Below, piece after piece: positions 21,986 to 32,904 of a stretch of 64,000 bases of DNA; within the stretch, counting starts at the first letter, position 1, and every line of letters begins with the position of its first letter. The translations under genes and the position numbers were made by a program. The stretch comes from Cherax quadricarinatus (lineage: Eukaryota > Arthropoda > Malacostraca > Decapoda > Parastacidae), in contig NC_091369.1 in NCBI RefSeq assembly GCF_038502225.1, forward strand, positions 9,219,805-9,283,804, read 5' to 3'. Under the pieces are notes generated by a model that had not been told where the DNA came from, searched no databases, and was given only the letters and a program-made list of their open reading frames with translations.

Positions 21986-22477
21986 TTTAGAAAGTTAGGT
22001 AGTAGACAAGAAGAAATCAATAATACATGTATGATATGAAGTGCAATCTGTTAAATTATATATTAGTGAGTATTATTATTATCTTCCAGAATGATAAAAA
22101 ATGGCGTTAGTGGATAAAGGGATAAAAATGATATTATTATATCGTGGTTGTAAAAGGATGAAACAAAAGGAGAATAGTGTTATTGGGTAAAGGAGAAGGT
22201 GAGGTGAATAAACTAAAGGAGGAGAAGAGATATATGAGGAAGTGTTGGAAGGAAAGGTGGATTTATGACACCTAGTAATGAGGTATATTGTCAATCTAAG
22301 AAAAAGGAGTGCCACTGTGTGCTGCAGAGGTGTGTGGTTGCAGGAGGGTGGGTGCAGCAAATAGAGGAATGATTAATGATATGAAGTAAGAGATGGTAAA
22401 GGAGAAAAAATGGTATAGTTAAACTTTTTGTTAAAATTTATTTCAGCAAGATGAAGTATATAGAGATCTTTTCAGTA

Positions 22478-22560
22478 GTGTCTTGATGCTGGTGAAGGGC
22501 TTTTGATCCAGGGAATTGGATCAACTCTTGTTCCCTAGGTACTGTATGACCCCTACAGGT
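22478..22560 (+). mobile_element. SINE fragment
   Basis: CTTGATGCTGGTGAAGGGC, then TTTTGATCCAGGGAATTGG, TCCCTAGG, and a CTGTATGACCCCTACAGG tail region match the SINE body of 33348-33516. Confidence 0.65.
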
Positions 22561-22957
22561 TTACTGCTTCTATGTGTATGCAATATGGGTGAGTGGTGGT
22601 GAGGGAGTATAAAAGGTAAAGAAATGAGAGAATGGTCAGGTATTGGCAAATTTTGGTGAGAATAAGAATTGGTTTAGGAATAGGATAAGTTCATGAAGCT
22701 TGACAAGCAAAAGGATTTAATGATTAAGAATGAAAGTGGCAGGATAGGGAGGTGAAGATATTGGAAAGATGAGAGAATATTTGAAGTTCAACATGATAAT
22801 GAAATAGAGGTTAATAGGAACAGGATCTGTTAGCAGGAAAATAAGAGGCGAGTGTAGAGGAAGCAGGTTGGAAAAGGAGGTGAAGAATTGTAGTTAAATG
22901 GGATTACCAGTAAGACAGGTTATGAAAGAGGATGTGGATATGGTTTTGAAATGGTTG

Positions 22958-23075
22958 GTGTATTTTTTTTATTGCCAGCTGTCTCCCAATAAGGTAGGGT
23001 GACCCCAGAAAATGACATTCACCATCATTCATTCATTAGTTGTTTTGCCAGAAGTGTACAGACATCACAATTTGT
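22958..23075 (-). mobile_element. RTE-like LINE 3' tail fragment
   Basis: Reverse-oriented tail: T-run, then CCAGCTGTCTCCCAATAAGG, TAGGGTGACCCC and CACCATCATTCATTCATTAG. Confidence 0.6.
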
Positions 23076-23384
23076 TTAATATACATATAAAAAAAGGAAA
23101 AAGTACCTCAGAATTTGCTAAAGAATGCATAGTTCCTTTGTATAGTGGAAGACTGTGTATGCATCATTAGTGAAATAATTTTATAATAAGTATACTGCAT
23201 AAGTAAGGCTCAGGAGAGAGTTGTATTTTTCATGTACAAGTAGACCTTAGACTGGGATGTGCAGTGTCAGCGGTTGCTTAAAATATTGGAAGTGGTGACC
23301 AGCCTTAATGTTAGGTAAGGCCTTTTGATTCAGGGAATTGAAAGGTATCCACACACTTTCCTTGGAATGAATATTTGATACATA

Positions 23385-23515
23385 TATACTGGAGTGTGAG
23401 CATAGTAATATCTAGGAAGGAATTCAGGGAAACTGGTTAGTTGGGCTTGAATTTTAATGGTGGAGTGTATGGCACCTGCATTTTGAAAGATAAGCGAGGA
23501 TGTTTGTTGGGCCAG
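23385..23515 (+). mobile_element. RTE-like LINE 3' UTR fragment
   Basis: TGGAGTGTGAGCATAGTAAT, AGGAATTCAGGGAAACTGG and CACCTGCATTTTGAAAGA follow the order of the 3' UTR at 10265-10370. Confidence 0.6.
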
Positions 23516-24890
23516 TGGGTCGTGGTGTCTGTACCATTCTGGAAAGAACTAGGGCATAAGTACAGTATTGGCAAATGTGTTTTCCTCTTTGTGTCAGAAT
23601 TCAGGTGGGTTGTCATTATGGGAAGAGTTGTCTTGATACACCAAAACTTAAGCGTTTTGTGATATAATGGGTCATGTTACAGCACTTGCAAAGTAACATG
23701 ACAATGGCTGGGTTGGCATACAAATTATACTGTTGTGTTATGCAGCTGAGGTAATTTATTTATTCATATGTGTTTGCATATGTGGTATACATTATTTATA
23801 AAAAAAATAATAATTTAAAATAGATGCTATACCTTTTTTTCACCACTGCTATTTAATATTTGAGGCATTCTACATCTAGATGAATTTTTAAAAAATTTGA
23901 ACAACTGCTGTTTTCCAAGCATATAACTTGCTCTTTTGCTGTTCCTAAACATTTGATGAACTACTGGTATAGGAAGAGGTTTAGATGTACAAATGTGTTG
24001 TAGGAAGATGCACTGTAAAACCAGAACGGTACAAGAATGTAATAATTCTGTGCCAGTCACTGATATTTTTTTTTTATTGTGAATTATAAGGCTTAAGCTC
24101 TCCTATGTATAACAGAAGTGTATAGTTTCACATTTGGGAAGAAACATAGGTTTTGAGTAATAGAATTCAGTATTTTTAAACTTATGAAAAAGTAGTTATA
24201 TCTAAAATAATTAGATTACTGCTATATAAATTTTATGACTAAATTTGAGCTGCACTTCTCAGGAATAATGTACGAAATGTAAACAGTTCTTTTCCTTTTG
24301 TAAAAGACTTTCAGAATGGATCAAGTTTGTCTTTATTTTTGTCTGATGGTTCATAGTGTAAATTTATGTGCATTCCAGGGATGTCCTATTTTAATGTCAT
24401 GTTAACCCTATTTGCTCAACATGATAGAGAAAAGGCTTGAATGATGACTACCGAACATTGACTTATGGAAGATTTCAGTGCATCCTGCTAAGATCTCGAG
24501 AGGTAATTCTTGTACAGGATAAAACTGCATACTGCTAACAGCAATGAAAAAAAACAGGTGCATAGCCAGCTTTTATTTTGACAATGTTTAGCTCTCTTGA
24601 ACTTTGTCAAGACTATGTTGAAAAGTTCTAGAATGAAACGTTACAATAAAAGCACTTTTTTCATTGCTTGCACAATTATAAAACATTCAGTGTTCTTATA
24701 ACATTGAGTGTTCTGGTTGTATTGATTTTTTTTTTTAAGCATAAATTGACCTTGCTACCTTTTCATGTCTTAAGACAAATAAATGTTTGTTCATATAATG
24801 TTATATTTTTAACCTTGTGCAAAAGCTTTAACATAAACATTTGCATGTATGTACTGTATACAGAGGTGTGTTCTGCAGTAGAGTTTAAAA
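23516..24890. other. Gene-free stretch
   Basis: AT-rich, no exon or known repeat recognised. Short ORFs at 23827-24060 and 24668-24985 have no motif. Confidence 0.45.
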
Positions 24891-24899
24891 CGCCCACAT

Positions 24900-25925
24900 A
24901 CCTACAGTTGCTTCTCGCTATCTTTCTCATGCTGTTGCAGTGTATGCTGATGGTTCTAAATCCTCTGATGGTGTCAGGTTTGTAGCAGTGTTTCCAGTGT
25001 GGGGTCATTTATTAGACTCAGCTATCATCTCTATTGCTGAATTGCATGCCATTCCTGTAGCACTTACCTGTATTTCATCTATGCCTGTGTCACTATTTGT
25101 GGTCGTTTCAGACTCCCTTAGTGCTTTACAGGCTAAAAGAAAACTTGATACACCTCATCCCCTGGTTCTTCGTATCCAACTTTGGTTACGCTGTATCTCT
25201 AGCAAGCACAAAGATTTTTTAGTTGGGTCCCCGGTCATGTTGATGTACAGGGCAATGAAAAGGCAGACACTGCTGTGCAGTCAGCAGTACATGACTTCCC
25301 AGTTTCATATAGAGGTATTCCATTCACAGACTATTTTGCTGTAATTGCTACCACCTTCGCACCCGTTGGCAACAACGGGTACGAAGGTTCTATTAAACCA
25401 AGTATAGGTTTCTGACCGTCGTCTTGTCATCCGTGTCAAGTTTGGGAGACTTTCTCCCGTCTTTGCATTGGCCATACTCGTCTTACGGGTATCTCATGGA
25501 GAGGTGCCCTGTTCCACTCTGTGAGAATTATCACGTTCCAGTTTCTGTTAGCCATATTCTGTTGGACTGCCCCCACTATCAACGAGCACACACAATTTAC
25601 CTTCAACATCGTCACTGCTTTACTGCCCTTACTGTACCTTACCTTCTTCCTGATGGACCCTCCTCTAACCCAGACTCATTGACATTTTTGACAGCAACTG
25701 ATTTACTGCACAGACTCTAATGATGCCTCTAGCACTCCTCACAGCCCTTTCTACCTCAATCTCTTGCTATCCTCTAACCCTGCACTATCTACTGCCCTGC
25801 TGCACTCCATGACTTAATAATAATCCCTCAACCTCTTGCTGCCCAATACCCCTGCACCCTTCTATGGCTTGTTGTGCTGTATGATCCTTGTAGGTTTGGC
25901 GCTTCTTATTGATTATAATCTATCA
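24900..25925 (+). mobile_element. Jockey/R1-like LINE 3' fragment (decayed)
   Basis: Encodes RNase H and C-terminal blocks of the LINE at 26160-32364: YADGSKSSDGVRFVAVFP, VVVSDSLSALQAKRKLDT, then a frameshift where the WVPGHVDVQGNEQAD block should be, then GYLMERCPVPLCENYHVPVS and SHILLDCPHYQRAH. It ends in the family tail, CTGTATGATCCTTGTAGG, GCGCTTCTTATTGATTATAA. Confidence 0.82.
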
Positions 25926-26158
25926 AAAAAAGTTTAGGTTTCTGGCCTTGTCATTGATGTCGAGGTTGGGAGACTACACACACCCATCTCCGCATCTGGC
26001 ATACCCGTCTCACTCATGGGTATCTCGTGGAGCGATACGCTGTTCCACTGAAAATTGTCTGGTTAAAATTTAAGTTCCCCATATTCTGTAGGACTGTCCT
26101 GTTTATTGAGTACACAGAATTTACCTCGGATGTCACCACTCTAACGCCCTTTGTGGTG
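25926..26158 (+). mobile_element. Jockey/R1-like LINE fragment, second scrap
   Basis: Repeats the same C-terminal segment a second time (TCATTGATGTCGAGGTTGGG, CTCATGGGTATCTCGTGGAG, CCATATTCTGTAGGACTGTC). More diverged than the neighbour; it abuts the 5' end of the large LINE. Confidence 0.65.
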
Positions 26159-26169
26159 AAGAGGCTCTT

Positions 26170-26209
26170 GGTCTGAGGAATTAGCCCTGTCGGTCTTCTT
26201 CCTCAGACC
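26170..26209 (+). promoter_or_regulatory. Hairpin in LINE 5' UTR
   Basis: An 11-bp perfect stem, GGTCTGAGGAA with TTCCTCAGACC, around an 18-base loop, close to the presumed 5' end. Its role is unknown; 5'-end structures exist in several LINE families. Confidence 0.55.
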
Positions 26210-26864
26210 GAACCTAATTACCCCCCATTCTCCCCTCCCCTATCCCATCCTCCCCATCCTCCCCTTTTTCCATTCCTCCTCCTCCTCCTCACCCCTCCCT
26301 TTTGCCCTTCCTCTTTTTAGCCTTCGTGATTTCTCCCACAGGCGCGCTAGTTCCTAGGTAGGGGAAAGGACACCGGGGTCCATCCCATTCCGTTGAGGTT
26401 CTTGGCGGTGGCGTAGTTTGCCGTGGAATCTGGATTGCCTGGGGATGTCCCGATCCCTCTCCGGTATCCCGGAGTAGCTTTGGGTGTCTTTTGGGCGACG
26501 GGTGTATCTCTGGAAGCCACCTTTCGGATTCCGGGGGTGGTGGCCGAAGGAGGTATGCTTTGTGGCGGATATCTGGCCGCCCTCTCTTTTGTCCACCGAG
26601 GTAGCTCGGCAGATGTGAGGTTGCTATCCCGGATTGCTGGTTTACTGGCATGAAGGGTAGGGTATGGCACGGGTTCCATGCTGCATCTGCGCTACTAGCG
26701 GTGTCGAGTCCTCTTGGGCGCGGAGGGAGATTTCCGGCCCTTTCATTCCTCCTGGGAACTATTCCTCCCCGCTCCCCCCTTTTTTTATTCTTTTTTTTGT
26801 TTTTATTTTCTTTTCTTCTTTCTTTTTTTTTCTTAAAAACAAAAAGCAAAGGAGTAACCTAACC

Positions 26865-28799
26865 ATGGCAGCCCTAGTCCATGAAACCACTACCCCCGGG
26901 CCCCTTCTTGATACCGCACCCCATTCTGACCCTGCCTTGTGTTTAGACCACTCTTCGGACACTCCTGATGCCCCTGTACCTCTTGCTGGTGCTGTTTCCT
27001 CACCCGCTTCAGGTACCGGGGCTTCGACTGACTCCTTCGATTTGTCTGAACTCCGCTCTCCTTTGACTATGCTTCCGGCTTCTCCCTCTACGGTACGGCA
27101 ATTTTCGAATCGCCCGCCCATTTCATGCCGGACCAACTCCGGTCCTACTCCTAAACGCCAACGTCAATCTCCTGATGATGCTCCTTCGTTACCTTCCCAT
27201 TCTACTCGGAAACGACCGACACGTCAAGCACTCCCTCTCCACGCTCAGTTTCGGACCACACAATGGACTAAATTCTTTACTTTAAGACCGACTTCTTCTT
27301 CTGCCTACCTTTCTGACCATAGTATTGGCAAAGCGCTCCTGCGTCATGTTGGTAGAGATATTTCATTTCATGCTCTCAAGAGCGGTACGCGCATCGTCAC
27401 TGTCCAGAATGCTACCCAAGCTCATGATCTTTCTCTCCTTTCGAATATCGATACTACTCCTATCACTATTGAAAAACATCTTTCTCTCAATTCTTGTAGT
27501 GGTACTGTCATTCTGCCCCATACCATAGTCCAACAGAATTTCCAGTCATGTGGCAATGACATTTTTGAACAGCTGGAACTCCAGGATCTCCCAATCCTCA
27601 AAGTAGACACTTATGTCCTTCCTGCCCGGGGGCGGAGACGTTACCCTTGCAATGTGGCTCGTTTAACTTTTGACAGCCGAGAACTCCCGTCCTCTGTATA
27701 TGTCGCGGGACATCGGTTACAAGTTCGAAAGGTGATACCTACACCGCAACAATGTAGAAATTGCTGGCGTTTTGGTCACCCAGCGAAATATTGCAGATCT
27801 ATGGCCGAATGCCCAGTCTGTGGTGCCGACGACCATTCTAATACATCTTGCAGTCAACCTCCATCTTGCCTTAATTGTAATGAAGCTCACCCTTCGTACT
27901 CCCGCCGTTGCCAGGTCTACTTAAATGAACGTGAAATCCGTTGCCTCAAAGAGGCAGAAGGTCTCCCTTATGCTATGGCAGTTACTCATCTCCGCCTCCA
28001 AGGGAGACTACCCCGTGTTTCTTATTCTCGTGTTTCCAAACATCCCCCCACTTCTGGGGTCCCATCTTCTGCAGCCTCCTCTGTTGTTACCCCTCCCATA
28101 GCCACTACGGCATCTAATCCTTTTGCTGTCCTTGGCTCTGACGTCCCGACTACAACTCAGTCTGTTCTCACATCTTCGCGTCCTTCCTCACAAGCCCCAG
28201 TATCGACAAGACCTCGTACGACACCTAATACCAATCGCCCCTCTACTCAGAAGTCCAAAAAATCCACATTGCTCAAATCTTCTTTGCCCCTTCCTTCCCT
28301 TCTTCCACCTCCACACGTTACCTTTCCAGTCTCTGTACCTAGTTCTTCCCCTCTCTCTGGCTCTATTACAAGTGTGGAGATTCACCCTCCTCCTCGTACT
28401 ATGCCTTCCACCCCCGTCCCCTCCCAAGTTTCTCCCTCTTCTGCCACCTCCCAGGTTTCTGCCTCTTCTGTCCCCCCCCACACTTCATCTCCAGTCCCTT
28501 ACACTCTTCCCTCCCCCTCTACTTTGGTACAGTCCATTACTGTCCCAATCTTTACTCACCCTCCTCCTTCTATCTCCAATATGGTCTCCCATACATCTTT
28601 GAATTCAGAAACACTTGAAGCCATTTCAGAATATATTGCAGAGACTAAACCTTCAATGGACACTGATTCACTTCCTGTTCCTTCTCTTCCCTCTCCTCCA
28701 TCTTCACAACCCCATTCTTCGCAACGCTCCGTTCCTTCGCTACTTGAACGTCTTCCAATGCCACCACACGTTGACTTTTCTAACCCCTCTAGTCCGTAG
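26865..28799 (+). CDS. LINE ORF1, gag-like zinc-knuckle protein
   Basis: I chose the ATG at 26865 (ACCATGG context) over the in-frame upstream one at 26664 because the upstream part is a pyrimidine- and lysine-rich low-complexity leader. The 644-residue protein starts MAALVHETTTPGPLLDTAPH. Residues about 297-345 carry three zinc knuckles: CRNCWRFGHPAKYC, CPVCGADDHSNTSC and CLNCNEAHPSYSRRC. The first two fit CX2CX4HX4C and the third is a variant. The remainder (about 365-640) is Ser/Pro/Thr-rich and disordered. In Jockey/R1-type LINEs this RNA-binding protein packages LINE RNA. The frame is intact, and the stop precedes ORF2 by 44 bases. Other frames over the Ser/Pro-rich part are shadows. Confidence 0.87.
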   Translation: MAALVHETTTPGPLLDTAPHSDPALCLDHSSDTPDAPVPLAGAVSSPASGTGASTDSFDLSELRSPLTMLPASPSTVRQFSNRPPISCRTNSGPTPKRQRQSPDDAPSLPSHSTRKRPTRQALPLHAQFRTTQWTKFFTLRPTSSSAYLSDHSIGKALLRHVGRDISFHALKSGTRIVTVQNATQAHDLSLLSNIDTTPITIEKHLSLNSCSGTVILPHTIVQQNFQSCGNDIFEQLELQDLPILKVDTYVLPARGRRRYPCNVARLTFDSRELPSSVYVAGHRLQVRKVIPTPQQCRNCWRFGHPAKYCRSMAECPVCGADDHSNTSCSQPPSCLNCNEAHPSYSRRCQVYLNEREIRCLKEAEGLPYAMAVTHLRLQGRLPRVSYSRVSKHPPTSGVPSSAASSVVTPPIATTASNPFAVLGSDVPTTTQSVLTSSRPSSQAPVSTRPRTTPNTNRPSTQKSKKSTLLKSSLPLPSLLPPPHVTFPVSVPSSSPLSGSITSVEIHPPPRTMPSTPVPSQVSPSSATSQVSASSVPPHTSSPVPYTLPSPSTLVQSITVPIFTHPPPSISNMVSHTSLNSETLEAISEYIAETKPSMDTDSLPVPSLPSPPSSQPHSSQRSVPSLLERLPMPPHVDFSNPSSP

Positions 28800-28843
28800 G
28801 TGCCTTTACCTACAGATTCCTGATATTTTCTTCATCGCCAATC

Positions 28844-29920
28844 ATGGCCTATTTACAGTGGAATATCTGCGGCCTCAGGGGTAATCGGGGTGAGCTTCAG
28901 ATGTTGCTTTCCAGGTTTTCCCCTGTTGGTGCTTGCTTACAAGAACCAAAATTACACTCGGCTGTTTTCCAACCTATCTCAGGCTATAATTTATTGTATT
29001 CTTCGGATCCTTTCTCAGATGGGACCTTTAATGAAAGTGCCCTTCTTCTACGCAATGATATTCCGTACTGTCAACTATTTGTCCATACCTCGCTGCATTA
29101 CACTGCAGCCCGTATCCACTTGAATAAGTGGTTTACAATATGTTCTTTATATCTCTCTCCTTCTCGAGCATTTTCTATCCCAGACTTTGCCTTTCTTGTT
29201 TCATCCTTACCACCACCACTTCTGTTACTTGGTGATTTTAATGCCCACCATTTCCTCTGGGGGGGGTCTCATTGTGACTCACGTGGCATCCAGTTGGAGG
29301 CTTTTCTCGCCTCTCACCCCCTCCATGTTTTAAATACGGGTACTCCCACCCATTTTGATCCTCGTACTCATACTCTCTCTTGCATCGATCTATCAGTCTG
29401 CTCTTCCTCCACTGCACTAGACTTCACCTGGTCTGTTCTACCAGACTTACATGACAGCGATCATTTTCCGATCATTCTTACTTCTCCTTCCTATTCACCA
29501 CCTTTCCGTAGCCCTCGCTGGCAATTTGATCGGGCAAATTGGGATCTTTACTCACACCTCACTGCTTTTAGTGAGGTTCCTTCTTCATCCTCCATTGATG
29601 AGCTCCTACACATCTTCTCGACGTCAGTTTATACCGCAGCTTCTCATTCTATACCCCAAACCTCAGGCAGGCATTCTCAGAAGTGCGTGCCTTGGTGGTC
29701 TCCTGCTTGTGCTCGTGCAGTACGTTTGAAACGTGCTGCATGGGGCAGGTACCGGTACAATAGAACCGCTGAGAGACTTCTTGATTTTAAGCAGAAGCGT
29801 GCGATCGCTCGCCGTGTCATCCGTGAAGCTAAACGCACTTGTTGGCGAGACTGTTTCCACCATCACCTCTGCTTCTTCTATGAGTGCAGTCTGGAAAAAA
29901 GTGAGGAAATTGAGTGGTAA
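28844..29920 (+). pseudogene. LINE ORF2 N-terminal part: apurinic-type endonuclease
   Basis: Starts MAYLQWNICGLRGNRGELQM (N8 of the WNICG motif). Then ACLQEPKL (catalytic E), LLLLGDFNAHHFLWGG (GDFN motif), LSCIDLSVCSSS, and LHDSDHFPIILTS (catalytic SDH). This is the complete set for an EEP-fold LINE endonuclease of about 220 residues, which nicks the target to prime reverse transcription. After it comes the linker, PWWSPACARAVRLKRAAWGR. Near 29853 one base appears lost: the frame goes into FHHHLCFF and stops at 29920, while the neighbouring frame continues sensibly as VSTITSASSMSAVWKKVRKL to 30008. Confidence 0.87.
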
Positions 29921-30004
29921 ATACTCTCCTGACCCGGCTCCTGTTCTACGGGTCGCTGGTGTTGATGTAGCAAACCCATCGCTCTTACAAGTGCAGTTTG
30001 CAAA

Positions 30005-32158
30005 GTGATGGAACGCCTCGTAAATCGACGTTTAATGTGGTATTTAGAGACTCACAACAGTCTCTCCGCTAGTCAATATGGCTTTCGTAAGGGTCGTTCT
30101 ACCATAGACCCCTTACTACGCTTGGATACGTATGTTCGTAATGCCTTTGCGAATAATCACTCAGTTATTGCCATATTTTTTGACCTTGAGAAGGCATATG
30201 ACACAACTTGGAGGTATAATATTTTGGCCCAGGCCCATTCCTTAGGCCTCCGAGGCAATCTACCATCCTTCCTTAAGAACTTTTTAACTGACAGACATTT
30301 CCGTGTTCGAGTCAATAATGTTCTTTCCCCGGACTTCGTCCAAGCTGAAGGTGTCCCTCAGGGATGTGTTCTAAGCACAACACTTTTTCTCCTTGCTATA
30401 AATGATTTGGCCTCTGTTCTTCCACCCAATATTTGGTCATCACTCTATGTTGATGACTTCGCTATTGCTTGTGCAGGCGCTGACTGTCACCTTATTGCAG
30501 TTTCTCTCCAGCATGCGGTCGACCGTGTTTCCACTTGGGCCACCACACATGGGTTTAAATTTTCAAGTACCAAAACTCACCAAATTACTTTCACTAGACG
30601 CTCTGTTATCTCCGATCATCCTTTGTATCTCTATGGCTCCCGTATCCCCGAACGTGATACAGTCAGGTTTCTAGGCCTTCTCTTTGACCGTCGGTTAACC
30701 TGGAAACCTCACATTACCTCTCTGAAGGCAACTTGTCACAGCCGGCTAAACCTTCTTAAAACCCTTGCTCATCTTTCCTGGGGAGCTGATCGTCGAACTC
30801 TGCTTCGCCTACATTCAGCCCTCGTTTTATCGAAACTCGATTATGGTGACCAGATTTATTCCGCGGCCTCTCCTGCTACTCTCTCTAGCCTTAACTCTAT
30901 CCATCACCAAGGCTTACGTTTGTGCCTTGGTGCTTTTCGCTCTTCCCCTGTTGAGAGCCTCTATACAGAAGCAAATGTTCCATCCTTGTCTGATCGCCGT
31001 GATGCCCATTGCCTTCGTTACTATGTACGCTCTCACGATCTACACAATCCTTCCATTTATAGAATGGTCACCGATATTAGTAGACATTCTTTATTCGTTC
31101 GCCGCCCCTGTTTGCTCCGTCCCTTTTCTCTTCGCCTACTTTCACTCTTGTCTTCCCTTCAGTTACCACCTTTATATGTTCATGTAGCATCTCACTTTTC
31201 CCTACCCCCCTGGGAAGTTCCAGCTGTTCGGGTCTGTTCTTTCTCACTCCCTTGCTCGAAAGCTCAACTGCCTACGGTGGCTTCCCGCTCTCTTTTTCTT
31301 GATCACTTCCACTCTCATTCTCATGCCACCGCTGTGTACACAGATGGCTCTAAGTCTTCAGACGGCGTCGGATTCGCAGCAGTGTTTCCGGACAGCGTCG
31401 TACGAGGGCATTTACTATCTTCAGCTAGCATTTTTACTGCTGAACTGTATGCCATTCTTGCAGCACTTATTCGTATCGCATCTATGCCTGTGTCATCATT
31501 TGTAGTAGTCTCAGACTCCCTTAGTGCTCTACAGGCTATACGAAAATTTGATACATCTCATCCCCTAGTTCTCCGTATCCAACTTTGGCTACGCCGTATC
31601 TCTACCAAACATAAAGATATTGTTTTTTGTTGGGTCCCTGGTCATGTCGACGTACAGGGCAATGAACAGGCAGACACTGCTGCGCGGTCAGCAGTATATG
31701 ACCTACCAATTTCCTATCGAGGTGTTCCATTTCTGGACTATTTTGCTGCAATAGCTACCCACCTTCGCACCCGTTGGCAACAACGTTGGTCAACTCTGCT
31801 CGGTAACAAACTTCATTCTATTAAACCGAGCATAGGTTACTGGCCGTCTTCTTGTCATCAGTGCCGAGGTTGGGAGACCACTCTCTCCCGCCTTCGCATT
31901 GGCCACACTCGTCTTACTCATGGGTATCTCATGGAGAGGCACCCTGTTCCTCTCTGTGAGCAGTGTCAAGTTCCAGTATCGATTAGCCACATTCTGTTAG
32001 ACTGCCCTCTCTATCAACGAGCACGCAGAATTTACCTCCAACGTCGTCTTCGTTCCCCTACTCTCTCTTTACCTTCCCTTCTTGCTGATGGACCCTCCTT
32101 TAATCCTGACTCTCTCATTGACTTCTTGACAACGACTGATTTACTCCACAAACTCTGA
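30005..32158 (+). pseudogene. LINE ORF2 C-terminal part: reverse transcriptase and RNase H
   Basis: The 717-residue frame starts inside the RT domain. MERLVNRRLMWYLE follows directly on the linker at a deletion junction near 30000, so the first RT finger motifs are missing. Present are: GFRKGRSTIDPLLRLDTYV; IAIFFDLEKAYDTTWR; GVPQGCVLSTTLFLLAINDL; LYVDDFAIACAG, with the catalytic YVDD (about residue 147); and RFLGLLFDRRLTWKPHI. RNase H follows at about 440-570: VYTDGSKSSDGVGFAAVFP, TAELYAILAAL, VVSDSLSALQAI and WVPGHVDVQGNEQADTAARS, with all four acidic residues kept. It ends with a cysteine/histidine-containing region, GYLMERHPVPLCEQCQVPVS and ISHILLDCP. Not functional without the lost segment. 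Confidence 0.9.
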
Positions 32159-32364
32159 TGATACTTTTCGCACTCCCCTCAGCCCTTTCTGGTTCAGTCT
32201 CTTGCTGCCCTTTACCCTTTCACCATCCACTGCCCCGCTGTTATCCGTAACCTGTTGCTCATCCATCTCCCTTTTGCCACCTGATGCCCTCGCTTCCTTC
32301 CTGCCCTGCAGCGCTGTATAGTCCTTGTGGCTTAGCGCTTCTTTTTGATTATAATAATAATAAT

Positions 32365-32522
32365 CTTGCTGCCCTTTACCCTTTCACCATCCACTTCTCT
32401 GCTGTTATCCGTAACCTATTACTCATCCACCTCCCTTTTGCCACCTGATGCCCTCGCTTCCTTCCTGCCCTGCAGCGCTGTATAGCCCTTGTGGCTTAGC
32501 GTTTCTTTTTGATTATAATAAT
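32365..32522 (+). mobile_element. Second, 5'-truncated LINE 3' UTR directly after the LINE tail
   Basis: CTTGCTGCCCTTTACCCTTT through CTTTTTGATTATAATAAT repeats the last part of the LINE 3' UTR (32201-32364) with a few substitutions (CTTCTCTGCTG for CTGCCCCGCTG). Best read as a 5'-truncated insertion into the first tail. Confidence 0.85.
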
Positions 32523-32692
32523 CCCCTTTCAAAATATTGAAGTTACCCTTTAATTACCTCTATTTTCTGTGATTCACTCCCATTTTTCTATTCATAAAAT
32601 CTCTGGGAATTTCACTCCACCTTTCAAAATATAAAAGTTACCCCTAAAATACTTACATTTTTCTATGATGCAGTCCCATTTTCTATTCATAG

Positions 32693-32740
32693 GCTGTATA
32701 GTCCTTGTGGCTTAGCGCTTCTTTTTTATTATAATGATAA
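32693..32740 (+). mobile_element. LINE 3' tail stub (48 bp) in the satellite
   Basis: GCTGTATAGTCCTTGTGGCT, TAGCGCTTC and a TTATAATGATAA tail equal the last bases of the Jockey/R1-like LINE. It is flanked by an 11-bp duplication, TCTATTCATAG (32682-32692 and 32741-32751), so it is a true, extremely 5'-truncated insertion. Confidence 0.88.
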
Positions 32741-32755
32741 TCTATTCATAGTCTG

Positions 32756-32792
32756 TGGCTTAGCGCTTCTTTTTGATTATAATAATAATAAT
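32756..32792 (+). mobile_element. LINE 3' tail stub (37 bp) in the satellite
   Basis: TGGCTTAGCGCTTCTTTTTG, then ATTATAATAATAATAAT. The target duplication is TATTCATAGTCTG (32743-32755 and 32792-32804, tail overlap ambiguous by a base). It uses the duplication of the previous stub as its target. Confidence 0.85.
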
Positions 32793-32904
32793 ATTCATAG
32801 TCTGGGAATTTCACTCCACCTTTCAAAACATAAAAGTTACCCTTAAAATGCTTCCATTTTCTATGATGCAGTCCCATTTTATATTCATAGTCTATGGGAA
32901 TTTC

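Larger units (their letters stand above)
21990..23160 (+). mobile_element. Highly decayed RTE-like LINE copy
   Basis: Stretches align by eye to the intact ORF at 62.9-63.9 kb. TGGTTGCAGGAGGGTGGGTG matches the region near 63285; ATGATATGAAGTAAGAGATG matches the DDVKRVVRE segment; AGAATGCATAGTTCCTTTGT near 23126 matches the ACIVPLY segment. It is interrupted by a SINE (22478-22560) and by a reverse LINE tail (22958-23075). Confidence 0.62.
26160..32364 (+). mobile_element. Jockey/R1-like LINE with RNase H, nearly complete but defective
   Basis: Layout: 5' UTR with a GGTCTGAGGAA/TTCCTCAGACC hairpin (26170-26209); ORF1 (gag-like, CCHC knuckles) 26865-28799; ORF2 endonuclease 28844-29920; frameshift near 29853; deletion near 30000; reverse transcriptase and RNase H 30005-32158; 3' UTR ending CTTTTTGATTATAATAATAA. 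No poly(A); the tail is a TAA repeat. The gag, endonuclease, RT and RNase H order fits the Jockey/R1/I group of LINEs. The element is broken, but its 3' end is almost identical to the inverted copy at 34644-35790, so the lineage was active recently. Confidence 0.88.

Noticed and set aside
26289..27136. Long antisense ORFs (186 and 125 residues) over the LINE ORF1 start
   Set aside because: They are shadows of the pyrimidine-rich leader and the Ser/Pro-rich ORF1; Lys/Glu-rich runs reflect the complementary C/T composition.
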